From positions 1 to 64,000 of the forward strand of contig JAEKKX010000021.1 in assembly GCA_019510125.1 (NCBI GenBank): a stretch of DNA of 64,000 nucleotides, given 5' to 3'. The translations under genes were made by a program, and so were the position numbers. The notes beneath the pieces are model-generated. The model was not told where the DNA came from. It searched no databases and was given only the letters and a program-made list of their open reading frames with translations. This DNA comes from Lysobacterales bacterium (lineage in GTDB: Bacteria; Pseudomonadota; Gammaproteobacteria; Xanthomonadales; Xanthomonadaceae). This document shows, piece by piece, positions 57,001-64,000 of the stretch (the first letter of the stretch is position 1; each line of letters opens with the position of its first letter).

Positions 57001-58043
57001 GCATGGACACCCAGCCGGACGGCACCGCGGTGATCGCCGGCAGCGTGCGCAGCGGCGAGGGCACGCTGCGCATCGACGGCAGCCTCGGCTGGCAGGACGC
57101 CGACACCCCGCTGCGTCTGGCGCTGACCGGCGAAAAGGTGCTGGTCTCCGACACCCGCCAACTGCGCGCGGTGGTCGATCCGTCGATCCTGGTGCGCTAC
57201 GCCGCCGGCCAGCCGCTGTCGGTCGCCGGCGCGGTGCGCATCTCCAGCGCGAAACTCGACCTCGAGCGCCTCGACGGCGGCGTCTCGCGATCGGAGGACG
57301 TGGTGGTGCTCGATCCCGCCGACCCCGAGCGCGGCGCGGGCACGCCGCTGGACCTGGATCTCGCGCTGGTGATGGGCGACGACGTGCGCCTGCAGGGCTT
57401 CGGCCTGGAGGGCACGCTCGGCGGCAGCGTGCACATGCGCGCGCGTCCCGGCCGCGAGGCGGTCGCCAGCGGCGCGCTCGACGTCGACGGCCGCTACACC
57501 GCCTACGGCCAGAAGCTGCAGATCACCCGCGGCCGCCTGGTGTGGACCAACAGCCCGTTCGGCGATCCCACCGTCGACGTGCGCGCCGAACGCGAGGTCG
57601 GCGACGTCACCGCCGGCATCGACGTGCGCGGCCGCGCGTCCGCGCCGGTCGCGCAGGTGTGGAGCGACCCGGCGACCAGCGAATCCGAAGCGCTGGCCTA
57701 CCTCGCGCTCGGCCGCCCGCTGGCCAGCGCCAGCGCCGACGAAAGCCGCCAGCTCAGCGCCGCCACCGCCGCGCTGTCCGCCGGCAACCTGCTGGCCTCG
57801 CAGCTCGGCGCGAAGATCGGCCTCGACGACGCCGGGGTCAGCGAATCGCGCGCGCTCGGCGGTAGCGTGGTCGGCATCGGCAAGTACCTCTCGCCGCGCC
57901 TGTACGTCAGCTACGGCGTGTCGCTGCTCGGCACCGGCCAGGTGCTGACCCTGAAGTATCTGCTGCGCAAGGGCTTCGACGTCGAGATCGAATCGAGCAC
58001 CGTCGAACACCGCGGCTCGGTGAACTGGCGCAAGGAGCGCTGA
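54084..58043 (+). CDS. tamB: Translocation and assembly module protein TamB
   Basis: 1319 residues. N-terminal membrane anchor (about 48-72), a very long beta-rich AsmA-like body that bridges the periplasm, and the C-terminal DUF490 domain (about 1000-1319) that binds TamA (G-K-Y-L-S-P-R-L-Y-V-S-Y-G-V). Length fits the family. Confidence 0.92.
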   Translation: MHGDESTPGASPATPPDAPPTDAPRPQAEREARIAELRARRRARLRWLAIRGLLSLAALTVGGGLLLYWLFNTLGGRDLLLGQIAARLPAGDALTWSRAEGPAAGPMTLYDVRYVHRGCPDRDGRPVAYPGCATPLETVFTAKTLMLDPALQPLLGRRLRLDALAVRDATLSLPEDDTPFELPRWPGSLPAIAPPLALQADAIAIDGLAVTRAGERLVTLRRVRGGLEAAAGRLHVERLDADTDRGRFTLHGDYAPADRYRMDLVASARLPAAAGRTPAALGLVARGDLRALDVALSGRAPGPLSARVRLVGEDRPRWTFAAKGDALTLAALTGADDDAPPYVFDLHGDGLGGRVTLQGRIAQGELAAVVRPSQLTVEQQTLLLAPLAIDVLGGALRADGRADFTTPEDARFDGRLQARGLRWQGEEKGAVAIVGDGDFKLSGHLRDWTADGTATLVRADERAQLALQAQGDAQGARIRTLRATMPSGRLDGSGEVAWAPALRWKADATLAGFDPGYLLPDWRGAVNGALRSTGETRDDGGLDATVDADRLGGRLRGRTLGGRAHLVAHLPAHADGRTDVEGDVALALGASRIDAKGRIAERYDIDARVSPLQLDDLLPSAQGALRGTLRLTGPRAAPDVAIDLDGRGVRVAGYAADAVQARGRLPWRAGDAGALTVEATGVEAGLALERVQLQARGAIERLSLDGEASAEVGRLALSGEVAKRGEAWAGTLATLGFVPRTGAAWRLQAPTAFVATPQPGGLRLRIASGCFATDDRAGNLCADIDWPTRADVHAKALPLALLEPYLSADTTTTTGRGQRWRLTGAIDLDAQVRPRGAAWQGTARIRSADGGLSLGAREVLGYRDLALEGRFDPQGLDATLAAALTPDGRVDAQIATGWDAYAPLRGRIAADTRALTWMELFSPDIVDPQGHLQGEVTLAGTRAAPALGGQAKLSDFRAELPALAIGLRDGQARMDTQPDGTAVIAGSVRSGEGTLRIDGSLGWQDADTPLRLALTGEKVLVSDTRQLRAVVDPSILVRYAAGQPLSVAGAVRISSAKLDLERLDGGVSRSEDVVVLDPADPERGAGTPLDLDLALVMGDDVRLQGFGLEGTLGGSVHMRARPGREAVASGALDVDGRYTAYGQKLQITRGRLVWTNSPFGDPTVDVRAEREVGDVTAGIDVRGRASAPVAQVWSDPATSESEALAYLALGRPLASASADESRQLSAATAALSAGNLLASQLGAKIGLDDAGVSESRALGGSVVGIGKYLSPRLYVSYGVSLLGTGQVLTLKYLLRKGFDVEIESSTVEHRGSVNWRKER

Positions 58044-58059
58044 TCCGGCCGCGTGAGGT

Positions 58060-59064
58060 TCATGCCGGCGACCGGCGCGCGTCCGCCGGATCCACGTCCA
58101 CCTGCGCGCGGAACCGCGCGGGCGTGGCGCCGGTGGTCTTGCGCATCAGCCGGCGCAGCGCGGTGGCGTCCTGGTAGCCTACGTGCGCGGCCACCTGTTC
58201 GACGGTCATGCGGCTGTTGTGCAGCAGCGCCCGCGCGCGCTGCAGGCGGATGCCCTGGATGAAGGCCAGCGGCGCCTTGCCGGTCGCCTGGCGCACGTGG
58301 CGCGCCAGCGTGCGTTCCGAGATGCACAGCTCGCGCGCCAGTTCGGCGACCGGCGGCACCCGCGGGAACGCGGCCTCGATCCGCGCCGTCAGCCGCGACA
58401 CCAGCGCATGCCCGCTCGCCAGCACTTCGGGAATGACGAACGCCGCCTGCGCGTGGCGGTGCTCCAGCAGCAGCATGTTCGCCACCGCTTCGCTGAGCTT
58501 CGGCCCGAAGCGTCCGCGCAGCAGGTGCAGCATCAGGTCGGCGTGGGCGAAGGCGGCGCCGGCGGTGACGACCGGCCCGTCCGCGCAGACCATGCGGTCG
58601 ATGTCGACGCGGCAGTCCGGCGCCTGCTGCGCGAGCGCCTGACCCAGCCACCAGGTCGTGGTGACCCGGCGTCCGTCCAGCAGGCCCGCGGCGGCCAGCA
58701 CGAACACCGCCGAACACGACGCCGCGACCTCGCCGCCGCGCGCGACGTGCGCCGCCAGCCGGCGCGCGATCGCACGGCCGTCGGGCTCGCGCATGCGCGC
58801 CAGGATCGACGCCGGATCGGTCCCCAGCCCGGGCAGCACGCACACCGAGCGCAGGCCCGCGCGACGCGGCGGCAGCGGCCCCGTCTCCACGCTGATCCCG
58901 TCGCGCAGCGCCAGGCGTCCGCCGTGCAGCGAATACAGGCCCCAGCCGGGCGCCGGCAGCCCGAGCGACCGCGCCAGCGTGCAGGCGGCGTCGAGGATGT
59001 CGCGGCTCATCGCGACGCTGCTGGGATACGCGCCCTCGAAGACCAGGATCTCGAAGTCCTTCAT
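58060..59064 (-). CDS. GlxA-type AraC-family transcriptional regulator with DJ-1/PfpI domain
   Basis: 334 residues. N-terminal DJ-1/PfpI-like domain (L-P-G-L-G, then A-S-C-S-A-V-F-V-L with a Cys at the elbow, about residue 118) and C-terminal AraC helix-turn-helix pair (L-C-I-S-E-R-T-L-A-R-H; V-G-Y-Q-D-A-T-A-L-R-R-L). Start at 59064 has GAGG at 8 bases; an upstream in-frame GTG is less likely. It likely controls the SDR gene upstream of it or the divergent gene set. Confidence 0.87.
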   Translation of the reverse strand: MKDFEILVFEGAYPSSVAMSRDILDAACTLARSLGLPAPGWGLYSLHGGRLALRDGISVETGPLPPRRAGLRSVCVLPGLGTDPASILARMREPDGRAIARRLAAHVARGGEVAASCSAVFVLAAAGLLDGRRVTTTWWLGQALAQQAPDCRVDIDRMVCADGPVVTAGAAFAHADLMLHLLRGRFGPKLSEAVANMLLLEHRHAQAAFVIPEVLASGHALVSRLTARIEAAFPRVPPVAELARELCISERTLARHVRQATGKAPLAFIQGIRLQRARALLHNSRMTVEQVAAHVGYQDATALRRLMRKTTGATPARFRAQVDVDPADARRSPA

Positions 59065-59089
59065 GGCGATGTCCTCGGTCGCGATCGCG

Positions 59090-59842
59090 TCATCGGCCAC
59101 CCGCCACGTCGATGAACGTGCCGGTGCAGTACGAGGCCGCCGGCGACAGCAGCCACAGGATCGCTTCGGCGACCTCGCCGGGCTCGCCGCCGCGCCGCAT
59201 CGGGATCGACGGCGCCAGCCGCGCGACGCGGCCCGGTTCGCCGCCGTCGGCGTGGATGCCGGTATGCACGAAGCCGGGCCGCACGGCGTTCACGCGGATG
59301 CCCTGCGCGGCGACCTCCGCCGCCAGGCCGCGGGTGAAGGTGTCGATCGCGCCCTTGCTCGCGGCGTAGTCGACGTATTCCCCGGGCGAGCCGGTGCGCG
59401 CCGCCACCGACGACACGTTGACGATGCCGCCGCCGCGGCCGCCGCGGGCGGTCGACATCCGCAGCACGGCCTGGCGCGCGCACAGCATCGGACCGATTGT
59501 GTTGGTCGCGAACACCCGCTGCAGGCGATCGCCGTCGATGTCCTCCATGCGCGCCTGGCGTGCGAGGACGCCGGCGTTGTTCACCAGGGCGGCGAGCGTC
59601 CCCATGGCGTCTGCGGCCGCGAACAGGCGCGCGACATCGTCCGCACGCGCGACATCGGCCTGCACCGCGCGCGCGGTGCCGCCGCCGGCGCGGATCGCGG
59701 CGGCCACGGCCTCCGCGGCCTCGGCGTCGTGGCGGTAGTTCACGCACACCGCATGGCCGCGCGCGGCGGCGCGGCGCGCGGTCTCGGCGCCGATGCCGCG
59801 GCCCGCGCCGGTGATCACCACCACCGACGGATGCAGGGTCAT
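59090..59842 (-). CDS. Short-chain dehydrogenase/reductase (SDR)
   Basis: 250 residues, classical SDR. T-G-A-G-R-G-I-G (NAD(P) binding), N-N-A-G, catalytic Ser in V-S-S-V, Y-A-A-S-K (Tyr-Lys) and V-R-P-G. Substrate unknown. It is 25 bases upstream of the GlxA-type regulator gene on the same strand, divergent from the hydrolase-dehydrogenase run. Confidence 0.9.
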   Translation of the reverse strand: MTLHPSVVVITGAGRGIGAETARRAAARGHAVCVNYRHDAEAAEAVAAAIRAGGGTARAVQADVARADDVARLFAAADAMGTLAALVNNAGVLARQARMEDIDGDRLQRVFATNTIGPMLCARQAVLRMSTARGGRGGGIVNVSSVAARTGSPGEYVDYAASKGAIDTFTRGLAAEVAAQGIRVNAVRPGFVHTGIHADGGEPGRVARLAPSIPMRRGGEPGEVAEAILWLLSPAASYCTGTFIDVAGGR

Positions 59843-60005
59843 GCGGGATCTCCCGGAGGCGCGGACGGATGCGGACCGGGCCACGATAACCCGAAAACGG
59901 GCCGGGCGGCCGCTGTCGGATTCCGCATGAAAGATGTCGTTTCCGGCACTCGCCGCGCGACCGCCGTGCCGGTGCAATGTCGCCTTCGACGCAGCGGGGC
60001 ACACG

Positions 60006-60875
60006 ATGAACGGAGCGATGATCGGGTCCAGGGCCGAAGGCGACGCCGCCGCGACGCCCACCGTCCGCGGCGACGACCCCCTGGACGATTTCGTGCCGCG
60101 GACGCTGGCCTTCGACGACATCGCCTGCCGCGTGCATGTCGCCGGTCGCGGGCCGGCGGTGATCGTCATGCCCGAGATGCCCGGCCTCTCGCCCGACGTG
60201 GCGCGGTTCGCGCGCTGGGTGCGCGACGCCGGCTTCACCGTCCATTTGCCCTCGCTGTTCGGGCGCGACGGCGCCGTACCGCAGGCGCAGGAGGGCATCG
60301 AGGTGTTCCGCAGGACCTGCGTCCGCGCCGAGTTCCGCGCGCTCGCCGACGGCGGCGAACGCCCGATCGCGCGCTGGCTGCGGGCGCTGGCGCGGCAGGC
60401 GCACGCCGAATGCGGCGGCCCGGGCGTCGGCGCGATCGGCATGTGCTTCACCGGCAACTTCGCGCTGTCGATGGTGCTGGAGCCGGCGGTGATCGCGCCG
60501 GTGGTGGCGCAGCCGTCGCTGCCGCTGGATGCGCCCGCCGCGATCGACATGGGCGCGGAGGAACTCGCCGCGGTGCGCGTGCGGGTCGAACGCGACGACC
60601 TGCGGGTGCTCGCCTACCGCTTCGAGGGCGACGTCCACTGCCGTGCCGAACGCTTCGCCGCATACCGCGACGCGCTCGGTGCGCGCTTCGTCGCCCGGGT
60701 GCTGCCCGACCACGCGGCGAATCCCGATCCGCCGCCGTTCTTCCGCGACGTGGTGCGCTCGCCGCACAGCGTGTTCACCGCGCACCTCGTCGACGAAGCC
60801 GGGCATCCGACCCTGCAGGCCCGCGACGAAGTGATCGCGTTCCTGCGCGAACGCCTCGCCGGCGAAGGCGCATGA
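60006..60875 (+). CDS. Dienelactone hydrolase-family protein
   Basis: 289 residues, alpha/beta hydrolase fold. G-M-C-F-T-G-N has the Cys nucleophile that marks dienelactone hydrolases (G-x-C-x-G). V-I-V-M-P-E-M-P-G-L precedes it, and later H-A-A-N-P-D-P-P-P-F-F gives a possible His. The start at 60006 could be four codons further in. The stop overlaps the next gene (ATGA). Confidence 0.85.
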   Translation: MNGAMIGSRAEGDAAATPTVRGDDPLDDFVPRTLAFDDIACRVHVAGRGPAVIVMPEMPGLSPDVARFARWVRDAGFTVHLPSLFGRDGAVPQAQEGIEVFRRTCVRAEFRALADGGERPIARWLRALARQAHAECGGPGVGAIGMCFTGNFALSMVLEPAVIAPVVAQPSLPLDAPAAIDMGAEELAAVRVRVERDDLRVLAYRFEGDVHCRAERFAAYRDALGARFVARVLPDHAANPDPPPFFRDVVRSPHSVFTAHLVDEAGHPTLQARDEVIAFLRERLAGEGA

Positions 60876-61786
60876 CTCCCGGCGTCCGCGCCGGCTTCGT
60901 CGGCCTCGGCACGATGGGCCTGCCGATGGCCACGCGCCTGCTCGACGCCGGCGTGCCGCTGGCGGTGTGGAACCGCACGCGGTCGAAATCCGCGTCGCTC
61001 GCCGCACGCGGTGCGGTCGTCGAGGATTCGATCGATGCGCTGTGCGCACGCTGCGACGTGCTGCTGGTGATGCTGCTCGACCAGCAGGCGGTGGACGCGG
61101 CGTTCGGCCGCGGCGCCGACGCGTTCGCGCGCCGCGTCGCGGGCCGGACGCTGGTGCTGCTCGGCAGCACCTCGCCGGACTGGTCGCAGGCCTTCGGCGA
61201 GGACGTGCGCGCCTGCGGCGGCCGCCACGTGGAAGCGCCGGTATCCGGCTCGCGCGGACCGGCCGAAGCCGGCGCGCTGATCGGCATGGTCGCGGGCGAT
61301 CCCGACGACATCGCCCGGGTGTCGCCGTTGCTGGCGCCGCTGTGCCGGCAGGTGGTGGCCTGCGGCGCGGTGCCGCGCGCGCTGCAATTGAAGCTGGCGG
61401 TGAACCACTACCTGATCGTGCTGGTCGCCGCGCTGGCCGAAGCGGTGCGCGCGGCGGAGGCGGTCGGCGTCGACATGGCGCTGTTCCGCACCGTGCTGGA
61501 CGCCGGGCCGATGGCCAGCGACGTCTCGCGCGCGAAGCTGGCGAAACTCGTCGTCGGCGACCACGCGCCGCAGGCGGCGATCCGCGACGTGGCCCAGATC
61601 GCGGCGCTGGTCGCCGACCAGGCGCGCGGCGCCGCCGTCGACGCCCCGCTCATCGACGCTTCCGCCGAGCTGTTCCGCCTGGCGCTGGCGCGAGGCCTCG
61701 GCACGCTGGACATGGCGGCGGTGCTGCAGCCGTCGCGCGACGTCGTCGATCCACCCGCGCCCGTCGCGATCGGCGCCCCGGACTGA
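60872..61786 (+). CDS. Beta-hydroxyacid dehydrogenase-type NAD(P)-dependent oxidoreductase
   Basis: 304 residues. G-F-V-G-L-G-T-M-G-L-P-M-A (Rossmann motif), E-A-P-V-S-G-S (substrate site), and L-K-L-A-V-N-H with the catalytic Lys (about 173). The family includes 3-hydroxyisobutyrate dehydrogenase and glyoxylate/succinic semialdehyde reductases. ATGA overlap with the dienelactone hydrolase gene, and 6 bases before the thioesterase. Confidence 0.9.
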   Translation: MTPGVRAGFVGLGTMGLPMATRLLDAGVPLAVWNRTRSKSASLAARGAVVEDSIDALCARCDVLLVMLLDQQAVDAAFGRGADAFARRVAGRTLVLLGSTSPDWSQAFGEDVRACGGRHVEAPVSGSRGPAEAGALIGMVAGDPDDIARVSPLLAPLCRQVVACGAVPRALQLKLAVNHYLIVLVAALAEAVRAAEAVGVDMALFRTVLDAGPMASDVSRAKLAKLVVGDHAPQAAIRDVAQIAALVADQARGAAVDAPLIDASAELFRLALARGLGTLDMAAVLQPSRDVVDPPAPVAIGAPD

Positions 61787-61792
61787 GCCCGC

Positions 61793-62215
61793 ATGCGCAG
61801 GCCCGACGACTTCAACGCTTTCGGCGCGGACTACCTGCCCGGCGCGGCCGGCATCGTCGTCCGCGCGGTGACCCGCTCGCCGGCGCGGGCGGAAGCGGCG
61901 ATGCCGGTGCACCGCGGGCTGATGGCGCCGAACGACTGCCTGCACGGCGGCGCGGTGATGGTGCTCGCCGACACCACCGCCGGCTACGGCGCGATCGCCT
62001 GTCTGCCGGAAGGCGCGAGCGGCTTCCTAACCCAGACCATGAGCGCCAGCCATCTGTCCGCCGTCCGCGGCGGCACGGTGCGCTGCGTCGCCGTCGCGCG
62101 CCATCTCGGGCGCACCACGCAGGTGTGGGACGCCGAACTCGTCCACGAAGACAGCGGCCGGCTCGTCGCGCTGTTCCGCTGCACCCAACTGCTGCTGTAT
62201 CCCGGCGCCCGCTGA
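61793..62215 (+). CDS. PaaI-type hotdog thioesterase
   Basis: 140 residues. Hotdog-fold pattern: N-D-C-L-H-G-G-A-V-M-V-L-A-D-T (catalytic loop with H-G-G) and a strand-rich C-terminal half. It removes CoA from short or aromatic acyl-CoA. Part of a close-packed plus-strand run with the two genes before it. Confidence 0.85.
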   Translation: MRRPDDFNAFGADYLPGAAGIVVRAVTRSPARAEAAMPVHRGLMAPNDCLHGGAVMVLADTTAGYGAIACLPEGASGFLTQTMSASHLSAVRGGTVRCVAVARHLGRTTQVWDAELVHEDSGRLVALFRCTQLLLYPGAR

Positions 62216-62240
62216 CGGCGCCTCCACGAGAACGAACGCC

Positions 62241-63296
62241 ATGCCGAAACGCCTGCTTCCCCTCCTGCTGCTGTCGTTCGCCGCGTCCGCCGGCGCGTCG
62301 GGTCCCGCTGCGCTGCCGGTCGACGGCGTCGCCGACGCCTACGTGCATCCGCAGCGGCTGGTCGAGGTCGAACCGGGGCGGCGCATGCACCTGCTGTGCA
62401 TGGGCGAGGGCGCGCCGACGGTCGTGTTCGATTCCGGCCTGAGCGACTGGTCCAGCACGTGGGCGCTGATCCAGCCGGCCGTCGCCACGCGCACCCGCGC
62501 ATGCAGCTACGACCGCGCCGGCATGGGCTACAGCGATCCCGCGTCGCGCCCGGCCACCCCGGCGAACCTCGTGCAGGACCTGCATGCGCTGCTCGCCGCG
62601 GCCGGCATCGACGGCCCGCTGCTGCTGGTCGGGCATTCGCTGGGCGGCTTCGACATGAAGCTCTACGCGGCGACGTATCCACGGCAGGTCGCCGGGCTGG
62701 TGCTGGTCGATCCGTCCGAGGAACGGATGTGGGCGCGGGTCGGCCCGGTGCTGGCGCCACGTTTCGGCGAAGCGCTGGTGCGCGACGCGCGCGCCGACGA
62801 CGCGGGCGGCATCCGCGAGGCCGTCGAACACTTCCGCGACTGCGCGCGCGACACGCGCGCCGGACGACTCGACGACGCCCGCTACGCGCAGTGCACCGAT
62901 CCGGTGCGCGTGCCGCTGGGGCCGGCGATCCTCGCCGAGCGCCGGCGGCTGCAGGCCACCGTGGCCTACCAGGACGCGCAGGCCGCGGAGATCGCCGCCT
63001 GCCCGTACGTGCCCGACGCCGCGGCCGACGCGCGCTACGCCGCGTTGTTCGACGGCAAGCGCCCGTTCGGCGACAAGCCCGTCGTGGTGCTCACCCACAG
63101 CCTGTGGGACATGACTCCGCCGCTGGGCGAGATCGGCTACAACGCCTACGTCGCCGCCCACCGGCAGACCGCCGCGCTGTCCACCCGCGGCGTCCAGCGC
63201 ATGGTCCCGATGTCGCGGCACAACATCCAGATCGACCAGCCGCAGGCGGTGATCGACGCCGTGGCCGAGGTGCTGGACGCGCTGCAGAAGCCCTGA
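62241..63296 (+). CDS. Secreted alpha/beta hydrolase
   Basis: 351 residues. Sec signal peptide, then F-D-S-G-L-S-D-W-S (oxyanion), Y-D-R-A-G-M-G-Y-S, G-H-S-L-G-G (nucleophile Ser about 136), L-V-D-P-S-E-E and the final M-S-R-H-N-I-Q (catalytic His). Probable esterase acting in the periplasm. 25 bases after the thioesterase gene. Confidence 0.87.
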   Translation: MPKRLLPLLLLSFAASAGASGPAALPVDGVADAYVHPQRLVEVEPGRRMHLLCMGEGAPTVVFDSGLSDWSSTWALIQPAVATRTRACSYDRAGMGYSDPASRPATPANLVQDLHALLAAAGIDGPLLLVGHSLGGFDMKLYAATYPRQVAGLVLVDPSEERMWARVGPVLAPRFGEALVRDARADDAGGIREAVEHFRDCARDTRAGRLDDARYAQCTDPVRVPLGPAILAERRRLQATVAYQDAQAAEIAACPYVPDAAADARYAALFDGKRPFGDKPVVVLTHSLWDMTPPLGEIGYNAYVAAHRQTAALSTRGVQRMVPMSRHNIQIDQPQAVIDAVAEVLDALQKP

Positions 63297-63470
63297 TGCC
63301 GCTGCCCGGCGCCGGGCCCCCGGCGGTGCGCGGCGACGATCCGCAGCGTCGCGGTGGACGACACGATCCGGCGATCGGCATCGCTTATGATCCGGCGAAA
63401 CCCGCCCCCGGCCGCGCACCGCCGACCCGCGCGGTCGACGCGGCCTTGCCCCTCCGCAGGAGCGTTCGCC

Positions 63471-64000
63471 ATGTCCATGCCGGTCGCGTCCCCGAGCCGC
63501 GAGCAGATCCTCTACTGGCTGCACGAAGCCGCCGAGCTCGAGCACAACCTGATGTGCTGCTACCTGTACGCCGCCTTCAGCCTCAAGCGCACCGACCCGG
63601 ACTGGTCGCACGAGGAGGCCGCCGCGGTGAAGCGCTGGTACGGCGGCATCCTCGGCGTGGCGATGGAGGAGATGGGCCATCTGTGCATCGTCGGCAACCT
63701 GATGACCGCGCTGGGCGCGAACCCCCAGTTCGGCCGGCCGATGTTCCCGGTCGAGGCCGGGCCGTATCCCGCGGGCTTCGCGATCCGGCTGCAGGGGTTT
63801 TCCGGGGCGACGATCGAACACTTCCTGTTCCTCGAACGGCCGGAGGAAGCCGCGATCGGCGACGGCGCGGGCTTCGCGCCCGCGGGCGACTACCGCCGCA
63901 TCGTGCCCGAGGGCCGGCTCAGCCCCGGCTCGTTCGACTACACCACCGTCGGCCAGCTCTACAACACGCTGGCCAGCGCGCTGCGCAGCTTCGCCGATGC
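63471..64000 (+). CDS. Ferritin-like domain protein, VioB/iminophenyl-pyruvate dimer synthase-like (runs off window)
   Basis: The first 176 codons are in the window. After M-S-M-P-V-A come E-Q-I-L-Y-W-L-H-E-A-A-E-L-E-H-N-L-M-C-C-Y-L-Y-A-A-F-S-L-K and E-E-M-G-H-L-C-I-V-G-N-L, i.e. the E-x-x-H di-metal motifs of the ferritin-like family (PF12902 type) related to VioB/RebD segments. AGGAG is 8 bases before the ATG. The C-terminus and any partner gene are outside the window, so the role cannot be judged. Confidence 0.8.
   Translation, partial: MSMPVASPSREQILYWLHEAAELEHNLMCCYLYAAFSLKRTDPDWSHEEAAAVKRWYGGILGVAMEEMGHLCIVGNLMTALGANPQFGRPMFPVEAGPYPAGFAIRLQGFSGATIEHFLFLERPEEAAIGDGAGFAPAGDYRRIVPEGRLSPGSFDYTTVGQLYNTLASALRSFAD

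Noticed and set aside
51657-58010. 2117-codon open frame antisense to tamA and tamB
   Set aside because: It has no recognisable motif and a composition typical of a GC shadow, and it covers genes with firm homology on the plus strand.
58060-59100. Longer GTG start for the GlxA-type regulator at 59100
   Set aside because: It would overlap the SDR gene, and the ATG at 59064 has a good GAGG ribosome site and aligns with the start of the DJ-1-like domain.

Overview
The window looks like chromosome from a high-GC gammaproteobacterium of the Xanthomonadaceae/Lysobacteraceae (Lysobacter/Luteimonas-like). This is inferred from the very GC-rich third codon positions, the gene content (plsB, rep, tdk, mutM, ttcA, rdgC, hemH, tatABC, acs, glyQS, tamAB), a YnbA/YnbB-type lipid cluster, and dispersed palindromes typical of the group, such as the GTAGGAGCGAC-type REP. 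No tRNA, rRNA, CRISPR array, prophage or replication origin was recognised.

Layout. 1-1.2 kb is an A+T-richer accessory edge: the start of an IS3-type transposase, a small lipoprotein, and the variable tip of a large RHS/YD-repeat protein (690-5750, minus). 6.1-15 kb, minus strand: a secreted protein of unknown function, a lipoprotein coupled to plsB, an e(P4)-type acid phosphatase, an array of palindromic repeats, and the Rep helicase. 15-22 kb: a Sel1-repeat protein, thymidine kinase, a small lipoprotein, an ECF sigma factor with a TPR Ser/Thr kinase, and mutM carrying an in-frame minisatellite. 22-31 kb: CsbD and BON stress proteins, ttcA, rdgC, a YgjP-type metallopeptidase, hemH with an alpha/beta hydrolase, a SYLF protein and tatABC. 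31-37 kb: a DcaP-like porin and MHS-type MFS transporter divergent from acs and a LuxR-type response regulator, which looks like a carboxylate/acetate uptake and activation locus.

37-43 kb holds small proteins, then a three-gene lipid cluster (YnbA-type CDP-alcohol phosphotransferase, PlsC-type acyltransferase, YnbB-type CDP-diglyceride synthase). It is divergent from a fatty acid desaturase, suggesting a membrane-lipid remodelling locus. 43-49 kb: a GATase, glyQ, a GST and glyS. glyS is longer than usual because it contains an A+T-rich patch and an in-frame inverted REP pair. 48.8-49.5 kb is a tandem array of about 187-bp units built from palindromic repeats. It is followed by a class V aminotransferase-fold PLP enzyme whose start codon lies inside an inverted repeat. 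52-58 kb is tamA-tamB. 58-63.3 kb is a GlxA-type regulator with an SDR (minus), divergent from a dienelactone-hydrolase/beta-hydroxyacid dehydrogenase/thioesterase/hydrolase run (plus), which resembles an uncharacterised catabolic module. A ferritin-like protein runs off the right edge.

The most noteworthy items are the repeat elements inside or beside coding sequences (glyS REP pair, mutM minisatellite, glyS leader repeat, 187-bp array), the RHS tip with its overlapping lipoprotein, and the YnbA-PlsC-YnbB locus. No function is claimed beyond what the sequence supports.
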